A stretch of 64,000 nt of DNA from Coleophoma eucalyptorum (GCA_026120035.1 JALRME010000001.1:2865909-2929908); one strand, 5' to 3'; shown: positions 1-11,875, counted from the first letter of the stretch. Numbers and translations: made by a program. Notes: generated by a model not told the origin, from the letters alone.

Positions 1-600
1 CTTCCTTCAAACACCTTTCGATGGGGGCTTCTTACCGGGCAGCAGCCACAGCTCCTGCTCTCAATGCGGGGCGAGCAGCTCTAGAAAGCATCTTGGTGGA
101 AAGAACAAGATCTGAGAGAGTCTTTGATTATCGAGACTCAATTGATCACGATGGCGTACGAGATCAATTGATTAGATGATGCTGCTGGTCGGGTTCTCGG
201 CTGCGATCATTTGAGAACCTCAAATTCCACCTATTTATGACTGAGGCATCAACTTTCTAACCAAAGTCTCCACTCTTCAGTTCTGAACCAATTATCGTTC
301 AAGGCCGTACTTAGAAAATCGAGTTGCGTCTGGCTTCGGAATCTCACGAAGTCCCCCAAACTCAACTCTTGTATGCTCTTTCAACGCCTCTTTTCTTCCC
401 CATCTTTTCTGTTTAGGATTATTCCTTTTGTCAGACCACAAATCTCAGTCTGCAGAACGATTCTACGCGCTCAGAGGTACAATCTTTAGCTTCCATTCAT
501 GTTTTTTACACTGGTAATCAACACCTACTAATCTGCACCAAGTTCATACTCTGGTCTTACGATACGCACCTCTCTCCTTCAGCATCTACCTCTTTCCAGG
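1..600. other. Upstream region of TOP1, no gene seen
   Basis: No open frame with coding character was found. The second half (from about 360) is rich in C and T tracts, as expected for a fungal promoter and 5' leader, and ends directly at the TOP1 start codon. A CTGTTTAG-like acceptor near 410-418 could belong to a leader intron, but this cannot be decided from sequence alone. Confidence 0.5.
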
Positions 601-3600
601 ATGAGTTCAAGCGAGTTGTCTGACGACGATATGCCTCTTGCCAGGGCTAATGGCACTGGTAAGTAGCTTCAATTCATCTTCAATGACCATCAAGGCCTGT
701 CAACTTTTGGGCTTGCTCTCATCTGAACTCTCACAAACCACTATCATCCTCATCTCTTCCTCGATGCGGCATCTCGAATCACATAATCAACATCCCCTAT
801 TATGACTAACCTTTACGCTTTAGTCTCCAATGCGCATATTTCAAAAAGTGTCGACAAAGCTATGGATAAGGCTATCGACGACTCGAAAATGGCTCCTCCG
901 GGGGTCTCGGTGCGAAATGGTCCCGTTATGGATGATGAAATGGAAGTCGACGAATCTACTACAAATGGTACTTCGAAGCGCAAGGCACGAAATAGCACAG
1001 GCAAGGCTGTGAACTACAGAGATGAAGGGAGTGACGGAGATAGCGATGACGCGGTGCCATTAGTACGCGATTTATCTGTTTTCTTATGTTAGAACTACGA
1101 GCATTGCGACTGAGAAACATCTTGTGCATCGATTCATATGCTGACGACGAACCAGGCCAAGCGACAACGAACCTCCAAGAAAGCTGTGGACTCGGATTCC
1201 GACGATGAACCACTAGCCAAGAAGAGCTCTGGCAAACTCCCTCCTAAAGCTACTGCAGCCGCCATGGGATTAGATTCGTCCGACGATGATGAACCATTAA
1301 CCTCTAAACTTTCCAAGCAAAAAGCAGGCATTGAGAAGAAGGCTGAGAAGGAAGCTAAAGCAATTCGAGCCAAGGAAAATGGTGCCAAAAAGGCCACCCC
1401 GAAGAAAATGAAGAAAGAAGAATCAGATAGCGAAGATGATGTCAAGCCTAAGCCAAAGCGGAAGCCGAATGGCACTGCAAAGAAGGCTAATGGTGTCAAA
1501 AAGGAAGAGTCCGATTCCGACACGCCTCTCACCAAAAAGGTCAGTGCAAAGAAGGTGAATGGGAAGGTGAAGGAGGAAGCCATATCTGCGAAGAAGGTAA
1601 AAACAAAGGATACAAAAGAAGGCAGCGAAGATGCCGAAGAACCGTATCGCTGGTGGGATGCTCCAAAGAAGGAGGATGAGAGTATCAAGTGGGAAACTCT
1701 GCAGCACAATGGAGTTATCTTTCCTCCAGAATACGAACCACTGCCGAAAAACGTTAAGTTGCTCTACGACGGGATTCCAGTCACTTTGTCCATTGAGGCG
1801 GAAGAGATCGCCGGTTTCTTTGGGGCCATGCTGAACTCGACACACAATGTTGAGAATCCCACCTTCCAAAAGAACTTCTTTGCCGATTTCACAGAGGAGG
1901 TCAAGGCTACTGGAGGTGCTAAGGACAAAAACGGGAACAAAGTCGTAATCAAAGAGTTTTCCAAACTTGACTTCAAGCCAATCTTCGAGTACTATGATGG
2001 CAAGAGTCAAGAGCGAAAGGCTCGATCAACTGCTGAGAAGAAAGCAGAGAAGGCAGCAAAGGACGAGCTTGAGAAGCCATATGTCACTTGTATCTGGGAC
2101 GGCCGTAAAGAGCAGGTGGGCAACTTCCGTGTAGAGCCTCCTGGATTATTCCGCGGTCGTGGAGAGCATCCTAAGACTGGCAAAGTCAAGCGAAGGGTGA
2201 CACCAGAGCAAATCACCATCAATATTGGCAAGGAAGCAACAGTCCCAGCACCCCCAGAAGGTCACAAATGGAAGGCTGTTCAGCACGACAACAAGGCGAC
2301 TTGGCTTGCGATGTGGCAGGAAAACATCAACGGTGCCTACAAATATGTTATGCTTGCCGCCAAGTCCAGTATTAAGGGCCAAAGCGACTTCAAGAAGTTT
2401 GAGAAAGCGAGAGAACTGAAGAAACACATCGACCGAATCCGAAAGGACTACACCAAAGATCTCAAAGCCGAGCTTATGGCTGACCGTCAGAGAGCTACTG
2501 CCGTTTACTTGATTGATAAGTTTGCATTGCGTGCTGGTAACGAGAAAGATGCGGAGAACGAGGCCGAGACAGTCGGATGTTGCTCACTGAAATACGAGCA
2601 TGTTACTCTCAAGCCACCAAACACTATCATTTTCGATTTCCTCGGAAAAGATAGTATCCGGTTCTATGATGAAGTTACTGTTGACATTCAAGTCTTCAAG
2701 AATCTTAAGCTCTTTAAGAGAGCTCCCAAGTCCGATGGCGATGACATCTTTGATCGCCTCAACGTAAGCATTCTTTGTGTAGTACTCCTTAACATTGCTA
2801 ATATTTACGATAGACTGGGCAACTGAACAAGCATTTAACCAATTACATGCCTGGTCTTAGTGCCAAGGTTTTCCGTACATATAACGCGTCCTTCACGATG
2901 TCGACCCTTCTCAAGGAGTTGAAGAACAATAATGCTTCTATTCAAGAGAAGGTCAAGCTTTACAATGACTGCAATCGCAAAGTCGCCATTCTCTGCAATC
3001 ACAAGCGTACTGTTGGTGCTGGCCATGAAGCTCAAATGGAGAAAATGACAGATAGAATCAAAGGCGTCAAGTATCAGAAATGGCGTACGAAGCAGATGAT
3101 CCTGGATATTGATCCAAAACAGAAAAAGAAGAGGGGGGCAGAATGGTTTGAGTTGGATGACGATCTTGAAGAAGCCTGGATCCTCGACCATCAAGCATTC
3201 CTCGTCCAAGAACAGCGCACCAAAATTGAGAAGAAATTCGCAAAGGAGAATGAGAAACTTGTTGCAGAGGGCGAGAAGGAAATGAAGGCCAAGGAACTTA
3301 CTGAGAGACTTGAAGTCGTGAGCGACCTCGAGAAGAAGTTCAAGAAAGAGAACAAGACAAAGAAGGTCGAAGCCGAGGGTAAAAGTGCAAGCGTTGAAAA
3401 ATATTTGGCGGCCATCGAGAAGATGGACCAGCGCATTGCTACAATGATGGTCCAAGCAGAGGACCGAGAGGGCAACAAGGAGGTCGCACTCGGTACAAGT
3501 AAGATCGTAAGTTTGTCCAGTCCTATGTCTAGAGGGCCTTACTAACTATGAATAGAACTACATTGATCCTCGCCTCACGGTCGTCTTTGCAAAGAAATTC

Positions 3601-3696
3601 AACGTGCCAATCGAGAAATTCTTTTCCAAGACTCTTCGCGAGAAGTTCACCTGGGCCATTGAATCCATCGAGGACGAAGATGACTGGGAGTTCTAA
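601..3696 (+). CDS. TOP1: DNA topoisomerase I (type IB)
   Basis: Nuclear type IB topoisomerase that relaxes supercoils ahead of replication and transcription forks by a transient 3'-phosphotyrosine nick. The model has five exons: 601-658, 824-1062, 1156-2763, 2814-3506 and 3556-3696, giving 912 residues; all joins keep frame. Residues 1 to about 265 form a charged, lysine/serine/aspartate-rich tail typical of the family. The core begins near the WWDAP motif (about 265). The exon 3/4 join restores [11 protein letters not shown] and the [15 protein letters not shown] segment. A charged coiled-coil linker follows ([11 protein letters not shown] and similar). The last exon opens with AAC TAC, so the catalytic tyrosine (about residue 868, in SKINYIDPR) is the second codon after the intron. 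Length is close to other filamentous fungal TOP1 proteins. It converges on the CBS-domain gene. Identity is certain; only the first short exon rests on splice consensus alone. Confidence 0.96.
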
Positions 3697-4248
3697 AATC
3701 TTCCGCCAATGCAAAGACTACGATCCACTGCAGTCGTAAGTTGCCGAAAGGCCCAAGTCTTCAACGTCCTCGAATTTATCACAACCATACTTAGACCCCG
3801 ATTTAATTTTCTTTCTGTCTTTGACATAGCGTTTGCCAATGCATTTACAAGGGGTGGGGTGGATCATGGAAGGGGTGGTTGCCTCTTCAATGGATGGTTG
3901 GGTCAGGAGTCATCTGGAGATCAGGATATGCTAGTTACCCAGCAGTCCCGTCATCTCATCTTGGGGGTCTTCTGAGTCTCTTATGCTGAGTTGCATATTT
4001 ACAGACAGACTGGATACAGCGCATTTTCTACAGTACAGAGCTTAGCCCTTACCATTAGAGCATTAGACTTAAAATACCTTGTTTTCATAACACTACGTAA
4101 TGCTTGTTATGGTCTGTGTAGCTCCCCAAACTCTGCAGTATTTTCAGTTGCACTAGAAAGCAGCACCCCATGAAGAATTGAAGGTGGTAAATTGTCAATT
4201 CTCTATACCCAACTCCGAAATTCCATGCATATATCACTCATGACACGT
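3697..4248. other. Convergent 3' region between TOP1 and CBS gene
   Basis: This 552-bp stretch lies between two stop codons on opposite strands and probably holds both 3' UTRs. No coding signal or repeat was seen. Confidence 0.6.
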
Positions 4249-4855
4249 CTATGCGGGCCTCCTCCTAGCAAACTCCTCGAGATCACTCCTGGTTGCCACA
4301 CCCAGAACGAAGCGTCTCCGCTCATCCGTCACAACCGCAAACTCCTGTCTCCCAGCCGCGCCATCCTCGCCGCCGTTAAAAAACATCTCCAACTCCTCAA
4401 GCGGCGTATCCATGGTGATAACCTGGTACACCCTGCCTTTCCGTTTGAAACGCACCATCGCCTTGCTCACTTCATCGCTCTCTTGTACCTTACCCACATC
4501 CAGCAGGATTCGCAGATGTGGGATTGAGAGGTACCCAATAAGGGTACGTGATTCGGTAGAGGTTACGGTTAGGTGAGTGTAATCGCGTTCGAAGGCTGCG
4601 AGCAGGGCCGAGGATATTGGGTCATTGGGCGAGACAGAAAGTGCGGATGGAGGGTCGAGATCTTGAACTGTGGCCTACGCATTTTGCAGATTAAAGTAAG
4701 TAATTTATACCTCTCTCGTACCTCAAGTACCATGATGGAAAGGATGCTGGTACCCCTCTATATCTCTGTGCCAACTTGGACAATGTTGGGCGCGGGGAAG
4801 CAGTAAGACCTTCTTCTCCTACATTGCTGGTACTGATTGGAATTGCTTGTGCCAT
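4249..4855 (-). CDS. Two-CBS-domain protein
   Basis: Small protein made almost entirely of a tandem CBS (Bateman) module, a fold that usually binds adenine nucleotides; its partner is unknown. Two exons, 4855-4754 and 4674-4249, encode 175 residues. The join was chosen because it is in frame and links QRYRG to ATVQDLDPPSALS, as I recall from fungal relatives. CBS 1 covers roughly residues 35-100 (SVSPNDPISSALLAAFERD...LIGYLSIPHLRILL). CBS 2 covers roughly 115-170 (GRVYQVITMDTPLEELEMFF...FAVVTDERRRFVLGVATRSDL). No catalytic domain is attached and no signal peptide or membrane segment is seen. A downstream donor could lengthen exon 1 slightly but would need a different acceptor. It is transcribed away from the phosphate carrier gene. 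Confidence 0.85.
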
Positions 4856-5916
4856 TATTCCTTTGTTTCGAAGTGGTGCTGTGTTTGAGTTCGCCTCTTG
4901 TTCTTACCGCTGGAGCTGATGGTTCGTTTGGAGGGGCAGCAGCCGCTTCAAAATTTCCCCATGCCAAGAAAACCTTGAATCCTTGCACGTGCGAAATGCG
5001 TCCCCAGCAAATGTCATTGGGGTAGGAGGGGGCTCGTCTTCTCGATGCCTGTCGCTTCACTTGTTACAAGCAAATTAGCATGTAACAGAGAATAAATTCC
5101 AAACCATGAGACTCGGCTTAAGCTGCTGCCCATAAATTTCAAGGATGCATGTTGAGAAAGTAAAACAAGTAAGCAAGATACCTCACCTCAGCTGTCTCTC
5201 TCGTATCAGCGACGTCACCCAGTTTTAGCGAAGCCCGCTCCTCCCCCAGTGAGCAAGATCAAGCTTAAGCTCAGCTATCTCCGCAATCTCCTCGCATCTC
5301 CTCGCATCTCCTCCAACAGACCTCTCTTGACATCTTCCCTTTTTCTTCATCCATCAACACTACATTATTGGTTTAGGAAGACTTGCCAAAGACGTCTCTT
5401 GTTCATTGTGCCTATTGAGTGTGATTTCACGTCCTCGAAGGATTGTCTGTTGATTCCAAGGAAGGTGACGGGTGACCTACCTTTCCGCTGACGCTATTCG
5501 GGAAGTTTGCAACAGCGAGCAATCAAGCGTATGAGTCTGTTTTTTAATCATTGCAGGGGCACGCGCCCTTGGCTGTCATTGTATATTGTTCCATTATTGA
5601 ACGTTCCTTCTTGGGCAAGAATTGGGTCATCTCTTGAAGTTCTCTAGATCTTTTTATCTAATGACTTTGATCTCGCTCATTACTTGAGTCGCTCAAGACT
5701 GACTTTGCTGTAGGTAGCAACTGCACTTTTCGTGCTTGTGACTTGCTACTAAGCTTGTATCGAGCCTTCCTTTGCAAATCACGTCAGCTATCAACTTTAG
5801 TGGCTTCCTTGGCTATACTGTTCGCGCCAGCGCGCCTTATTGAATACACTGCGTGAATTCATAATCCTCAAACCCCTATCTCAGTGTCGAACTCATCGTA
5901 CAAAATTCGAGACAAG
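4856..5916. promoter_or_regulatory. Divergent intergenic region, CBS gene / phosphate carrier
   Basis: About 1.06 kb separates two genes read outward, so both promoters must lie here. The right half is pyrimidine-rich, with a short direct repeat of CTCGCATCTC around 5287-5311, and probably forms the leader of the carrier gene. No convincing coding frame was found. Confidence 0.5.
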
Positions 5917-7291
5917 ATGCCGTTCCTATTCCCTACTCAAGAAACATTCCACCGTCTTTTCCCTACCGCTGTAGAGAATATCAGACCAGAACCTAGGTAC
6001 AACTCGACCTTCCAACCAAAAAGAACTCCTCTGCAGGCTCGCTCGGAGTTATATCCTACCTGGTCTGTCGTCGATGATGCCAAGAATAAGGCGAATGCCT
6101 TGAGTGCAGAAGCCACCAAGGAGTTTGAAAAAGCTAGCGCAAAGGCCCAGGCGAAGGCAGGTCATATTGAGTTGTATTCTGCAAAGTTCTATGCCGCATG
6201 TACATTTGGTGGTCTGTTGGCATGTGTTAGTAGTTCCTGCCACACCGAGATGCCCAGTGACTGATAAGACTATAGGGTCTTACCCATACAGCTGTTACTC
6301 CATTGGATCTTGTCAAATGCCGCCGTCAGGTCGATTCTAAAATGTATACCGGTAATTTCCAAGCCTGGGGCAAGATTGGACGTGCTGAGGGATTCCGTGG
6401 TATCTATACTGGCTGGAGTCCTACATTCTTTGGGTACTCGGCCCAAGGAGCTTTCAAGTATGGAGGGTACGAGTACTTCAAGAAATTCTATTCCGACTTG
6501 GTCGGTGCCGAGAATGCATCCAAATATAAGACTGGGCTTTACCTCATGGCTAGTGCATCCGCTGAAGCTATTGCAGATGTGGCTCTTTGTCCTTTCGAAG
6601 CTGTGAAGGTATGACTGCCTTATTGTCTGACGTTTCTGATTATTGGCTCATTTGACTTAGGTTCGCATGCAAACAACAATTCCTCCATTCGCAAAGGGTA
6701 CTTTCGACGGCATCAGTATCATTACTGCTAAGGAAGGATACGCCGGTCTTTACAAAGGTCTTTACCCGCTCTGGGGCCGTCAAATTCCTTATACCATGAT
6801 GAAGTTCGCCTCATTCGAGACGATCGTGGAGGCTATCTACGACTACCTTCCTGGTGCCAAGAACGACTATGGCAAAGGTGCACAGACCGCTGTTTCATTC
6901 ACTGGTGGTTACTTGGCAGGTATTCTCTGCGCTATTGTTTCTCATCCTGCAGATGTCATGGTATGGTATAATCCTCGCTTATCCTCCTTCGCGATACTAA
7001 GATCTTTAACAGGTCAGTAAGCTCAATGCTCAGCGCAAGAGTCAGGAAGCTTTTGGTGCAGCTATGTCTCGCATTTACAAGGACATTGGGTTCTCTGGTC
7101 TGTGGAATGGTCTTCCAGTCAGAATTGTCATGATCGGTACTTTGACTGGTCTTCAATGGATGATCTACGTAAGGCGATAGTAACCCCCACTACTTCGTTC
7201 GGGAATACTGATATCGTAACAGGACTACTTCAAGATCTTTATGGGACTTCCAACGACAGGAGGTGCAGCCCCACCAACAGAGAAACACTAA
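5917..7291 (+). CDS. MIR1: Mitochondrial phosphate carrier (SLC25A3/Mir1/Pic2 type)
   Basis: Inner-membrane carrier importing phosphate into the matrix for ATP synthesis. Five exons, 5917-6225, 6276-6608, 6661-6960, 7013-7168 and 7223-7291, give 388 residues with every join in phase 0. The three SLC25 repeat signatures (P-x-[DE]-x-x-[KR]) are visible as [18 protein letters not shown] and HPADVMVSK, each beginning the first helix of its repeat. The segment [16 protein letters not shown] is typical of phosphate carriers. The N-terminus is extended by about 80 residues relative to yeast Mir1, with ELYPTWSVV and an alanine/lysine-rich helix before the first membrane segment. The ATG at 5917 was taken because the open frame upstream has only a GTG. 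Whether it is the Mir1 or the Pic2 ortholog cannot be settled here. Confidence 0.93.
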
Positions 7292-8360
7292 GTGCGCAGA
7301 CAACAGGTTGGCGGCTGATGGTTGGCAGTACACCACGGATTTCCTCAGACACGCATAAACTTTCATAATACCTCAATGTGACCAGTTTGGCTTTGGACTT
7401 TGGACTCCGTCCAGTTTACTGTGTTTAAGTGATTTGCCAATAGCCCTTTTGTCTCGCAGCTCCATCCACCACCGTACATTTCACTATGATACGCTGGCTC
7501 CATGAAAACTACATGGTGAATAATAGTCATGCAGCGGTTGAACAGAGAGTCAATCCCTTAAGTAGTTGACGTTATTGGTCGGTCGCGTGCACGATGGGGA
7601 TTGGACTCCCGGACGGGGCGGAACTTGTCGTATCTCGTCGAGCTAGCAGTAGGTAATCTCTTATCTCATATCATGACATCGTTCAAAGCGTCATTTCAAT
7701 CTAGGCTCGGTATTCGAGCGCTTGCCCGCTGTGTTGGACAATGTGACCTGAAGAAAAGATAGAAGAAGAAAAAAAGGGAAACTCCACGCCCCTGTAGAAT
7801 ATTGTTGTACCTGGCCCCTGACTTGAGATCGTGATCAGCATATACACTGGTCCTTCCAATTGCGTCATAGCCCCTGCCACTCATTCATTCACGCATTTTA
7901 ATTGCCAAACCAGCTATCCAGGTCCTTTAAAGACTCACAGTCCCTGCCATAGTGAATTCAATCTCTCCTACTCTACAGCGCCTTCCTACCTACCTTCCGA
8001 TTGAACCAAAACGTTGCCTTCTCAGGTGTGTGCCCGTACCCCAATTTGCGATCTTGGATTTTGCCCGGGACTTGGCTTTATTCAGAATATACCGCCGTCG
8101 CCGCATGCTTTCTTGGGTTGAGGCCAGCATTACGCGGTGTATCTTGAGCGCGGTGGTTGTAGGGGGGCCTAGAGCAAGCCTCGCTCTGGCACAACCCCCA
8201 AAGAACACCTGATTCCGACCTCCCGGCTTTCTTCGATTCTCCTTCTTCTGTCTCCTGCATACCACTTGCTACAAAACCTACTTGGGAGTTTGCTCTAGCC
8301 TAACAACTTCTCTAGACCTATCCCAGATAACTTCGGAAACCTTCTTTTCACATCGCAATC
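7292..8360. other. Intergenic region, no gene seen
   Basis: 3' region of the phosphate carrier followed by the promoter and leader of the Par32-like gene. The last 150 bases are C/T-rich. Only short open frames without coding character are present. Confidence 0.5.
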
Positions 8361-8867
8361 ATGAGCGCAAGAAATAGCCAAGAAGTCAGCCACGGCCGAG
8401 GAGGTACATCTTCTGAACTACCGCCCACGATCGCATATACTAATTTGTCCTGGTAGGAGCTGGTAACATTAGAGAAGACCCAACTCCGTAGGTTCATCCA
8501 AGCGCCACTATGCATGGGAGATTTCGCTGACAACTCCCACAGTTATGGCGATGGTGAAATTGTTCGCGAGGGAGTTGTAGGTGATCACCACGACGGCGCA
8601 TTCTCCACGGGCCGCGGTGGGGCAGCGAACATCGGCTCTCCCAAGATCGAGGCCAGCAAGCGCGCAGACCACGACGCGATCCCTGAGACTGCCCTGAGAC
8701 CTAGTATGGACAATGAGAACTACCACACTGGACGAGGCGGCGAGGGAAACATTCACGAGGCCGACAAGCCAGCCGAGAAGCCCAAGCATCCTGTGGGCCT
8801 TGCTGATAAGTTGAAGAATAAGCTATTCAAGAGCAAGGCTTCCAAGGAGAAAGCTACCACTGCTTAA
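8361..8867 (+). CDS. Par32/DUF3602-like GRGG-repeat protein
   Basis: Small, disordered, hydrophilic protein of the DUF3602 type, whose yeast relative Par32 is a TORC1-responsive phosphoprotein that inhibits ammonium transporters. Three exons, 8361-8403, 8457-8487 and 8543-8867, encode 132 residues. The 31-nt middle exon is supported because it completes the first repeat. Three copies of the motif GRGGxxNI are seen: HGRGGAGNI near residue 12, TGRGGAANI near 48 and TGRGGEGNI near 88. The C-terminus is lysine-rich (LADKLKNKLFKSKASKEK) with an amphipathic look. No membrane segment or catalytic motif is present. The role in nitrogen/TOR signalling is taken from the yeast relative and is inference for this protein. 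Confidence 0.88.
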
Positions 8868-9631
8868 GCTGTACGGATGGATACATGGGAGTGAACTCAT
8901 GGTTTTGATCTGGATTCGGTTGGGCATATAGATTCTTATTTTGGGGCTCCGGGAACCGTGAGACCTGAACGTGGGGAGTTTGGAGGTTTTTTCTTTTCTT
9001 GATACCAATCTTTTTCGGAGCTTGCTGTTTTTCCGTTTTTGCATTGGTGTCGCCATTTTGTGTCTCAGCTTCATCTCAAGCTACTCTTTGGTCGGGATGC
9101 AGTTGCCGATCGATAATAATATTGTTGTTTGCTTGCTTGCTTGCTTGCTCGCTTCACTTGTCTTGTTGGTTTCTTTCTTGGATGGTGATTTACTTCTTTA
9201 TACCTGGCTGAGTTTACTAAGAAAGTACGTTTGGACTAGTGAATAAGCTTAGAAAGAGGACTAAGTCAGGTGTGGAAGCCTGGGTTGTCTGGCTCGGATC
9301 TAATCGTGATGAAGTTGAGCTGTCACCATGAATTCGAAATCCCAATTGGCATTGAAGAGCTGGGAGAGTTGTTCTCAGCGTTGTTCCTCATCTTAAACCG
9401 CCAATGTCTTTCTCTTTCTGGCTCATTTATCAATTTTGCTTCAACCAAACCCAAACCATCAGCCTTTCAGGTTACAGTGGCTTGTTTCCTAGCTACACCT
9501 CCCATTCTGACTGTAATTCCAAGGTCAATTATCTCTTTCAGAAGACAATCATTTCCACATATTTGCAGTTGTACCTTCTCGTTTACTACAACACTCTTGA
9601 CCTACTCTATCTCTACGTGCCAGCGCAAACG
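8868..9631. other. Intergenic region with GCTT repeat
   Basis: 3' region of the Par32-like gene, then a T-rich stretch leading to the small basic gene. It holds a short tetranucleotide repeat (separate entry) but no credible gene. Confidence 0.5.
9130..9150 (+). repeat. Short (GCTT)n microsatellite
   Basis: Roughly five consecutive GCTT units in non-coding DNA. A simple repeat with no evident function. Confidence 0.7.
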
Positions 9632-10003
9632 ATGGCAATTCGCAAGTCGACGAAAGCAAAGAATCAACATGCAAAGCGACGAAGCCAAAAGAGGCAGCAA
9701 GAGCTCGCTACTAGTAAGTCTAGGCAGTATCCATAACTTTTCTTCTCGTTCTCTCACCAGAGAAAGTTAACCGCGCTCCTAGATTCATCGGATGTTACTT
9801 CGGGTGGTACCACCAGTCTGCCGGCGGAATCTCCTTCAGCGAAAATCATGCTTAAGAAAAAGAAGCGGAAGAGCAAGGCCGGGAAAAAGTCTTTCGATTT
9901 GGGCTTCGAGAAACCGCCAATGGAAATGACATCGATTCAACGACTTGAAGCACTTTTTCCGTTGCTAAGGTTCATATTTGATATGATACGATGGTTTATT
10001 TAG
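9632..10003 (+). CDS. Small lysine-rich hypothetical protein
   Basis: I do not recognise this protein. Two exons, 9632-9713 and 9783-10003, give 100 residues in frame, using a GTAAGT donor and a CTCCTAG acceptor preceded by a TTAAC branch-like site. The N-terminus is strongly basic (MAIRKSTKAKNQHAKRRSQK) and a second basic block, KIMLKKKKRKSKAGKK, lies near residue 55; both look like nuclear or nucleolar targeting or RNA-binding tails. The C-terminus is more hydrophobic. A nearer acceptor (CACCAG at 9760) gives a 58-residue alternative in another frame. The longer model is preferred because it keeps coding-like composition. The gene may be spurious. Confidence 0.4.
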
Positions 10004-10686
10004 AGAATTTTGACCCAGGCTTGTTGAATAGGATGGGCGAGGGAATTGGAATGGTTGGGAGCACCAGAGAGGGGGGGGGGGGTAAATGAGAGAGTCCTGG
10101 TCCTATTGCTAGATGACGTGGAACGATTTCGAGTTCGTCCAAGAATTCTGAAAGATATTCTGCGTTTAAGATATGACAGATACTTCGTGCAATTGCTGCT
10201 ACACTTTAGTGGGAGCAACAGGTGAACTACGGTGGATTAATACCTCTCTTGACGGAAGAAATACAAAGATGACATTGAAGAGAATACTCCGTTTGCATAG
10301 TCAAAATAAAGGTACGCGAGCTGGCTTCACACGTGCCAGGATGCGAACTGCGTTCCCTGTCCAGTCTAGAAGCTTGCCACGCTTACTACAGTAAGGTATT
10401 GATATCGATACCAACGCGCCGAGGGATTTCCTTTCCCTTGATATCGACCAACTCCTCCCTCGCGAAAAAACAGTGCCTCATCTCCAGCTTCGCAACACCT
10501 CAATAGCTCTGGAATCTGTCGACCACCAGCTAAATACCTCTCCAGCGACATTGTTGTGTTCCACAGGCACATATTCATACTCTCGTTCGACCAGCTCATT
10601 TCAAACCCCGCTGGCGCCATTCGCAACGCGTTCGTTCCTCTGCAACAAGTCTGCTAGGGATTGTGCCTTTAATCTAAAGCTACGAG
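10004..10686. other. Intergenic region, includes a 12-base G run
   Basis: Separates the small basic gene from the BAH-PHD gene. A run of twelve G residues lies at 10071-10082. From about 10380 the strand is C/T-rich and reads as the leader of the next gene. No gene seen. Confidence 0.5.
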
Positions 10687-11875
10687 ATGGCACAAAATGG
10701 CTTGAAACACGAACTCGACAGTCTCTCACCTTCCCCAACTCCATCTAAGAAAAGGAAGACTACATCGCCGACGCCATCTGTCTCCTTCGGTATGACCGAT
10801 CCAGACCCAGACTGGCAAGTCACCTACCTCTCGATGCAAAGCTATAATGACCCACAAGATAAAGACTACAAGCGGGCGCGTCTTGCAGAACCATACACCT
10901 CGACGTTTAAGGACGTTAAAGAGCAGGCAGATGGGACTCTAGATCGATACTATATTGTATCTCCAACAGACAAATGGCAGGGAATGCGCAAATACAACTC
11001 GTTCGTAATTGACGAAGTCAAGTATCATCTCGGCGAGTATGTGTGGGTCAGGCACGGCCAGAAACCACAGGCCAAGAGCATACACGAGAAGGACTTTTGG
11101 ATCGGGAAAATCCTGGAAATTCGAGGAGCTACAACTTCTCATGTCTATGCTCTGGTATGCTTGCTCGATAGTTTGTCTTCCTGAGATTTGCACTAATCCG
11201 TCCGTGAAGGTCAATTGGATGTACTGGCCTGAAGACCTACCGCTTTCTCAAGCACCGAGCGAATCGAAGCCGACTTCAGGCCGTAGAGAATACCACGGAC
11301 GACGTGAGGTGATTGCAAGCAACATGATTGATGCTATACCAGTTTTGACATGCGCCGGGAAAGTGGATGTTATCCATTGGCTAGAGGAGGATGACGAAGA
11401 TTCGATTACGACGCCCTTGTACTGGAGACAAACTTTCAACGAAGAGAATAACGAGCTATCTGTAGGTCGATGCATTTTTCGAACAAGTTTTGCTGAAGTA
11501 TCTAACTAAATTTAGGCTGTACGTCTACACTGTATCTGCAACCAACCCTACAATCCCGATACAACGCTGCTTGGCTGCGAGAACCCTAGGTGTCATATAT
11601 GGCTGCACTCAGAATGTATACTAGACGACATTCTCACAAAGACACATGATCGCCTCATGGGCCCCCTTGATGACGAACAAAAGCGGAAACTCGCCAGATC
11701 TAAGACTTCTAAGAAGTGCTATACCGGAAAATTCAAGGCCGACTTCAAGGGGGATGCCATGGTGCCAGATGTCCAAATCACAGATATCAGGAAGGGCCAA
11801 TCAGGGAACACTTGGACTGAGGCAGTAAATTGTCCAAAGTGTGGGTTTGATATGACTAGTGATAGGCCTCAATGA
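10687..11875 (+). CDS. BAH-PHD chromatin protein (EPR-1/BP1-like candidate)
   Basis: Predicted nuclear chromatin reader. Three exons, 10687-11154, 11210-11461 and 11516-11875, encode 359 residues. Residues 1-35 hold a serine/proline/lysine tail with a likely nuclear signal (PSKKRK). A BAH domain spans about 95-225, with YHLGEYVWVR, DFWIGKILEIRG and VNWMYWPEDLP as landmarks. A PHD-type zinc finger starts at about 246: C246-x-C248, C261, C266, H271 and C274, then a long insertion and the final CPKC pair at 346-349. BAH-PHD architecture is that of EPR-1 of Neurospora, a reader of H3K27me3 in Polycomb-type silencing, and of its relatives. Fungi have several BAH-PHD proteins, so orthology is inferred, not shown. 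The exon 2/3 join restores the first cysteine pair. Confidence 0.85.

Noticed and set aside
10071..10082. Homopolymer runs (G12 here; C11 at 35197-35207; C run at 44675-44685)
   Set aside because: Simple homopolymers in non-coding DNA, prone to sequencing error; no function supported.
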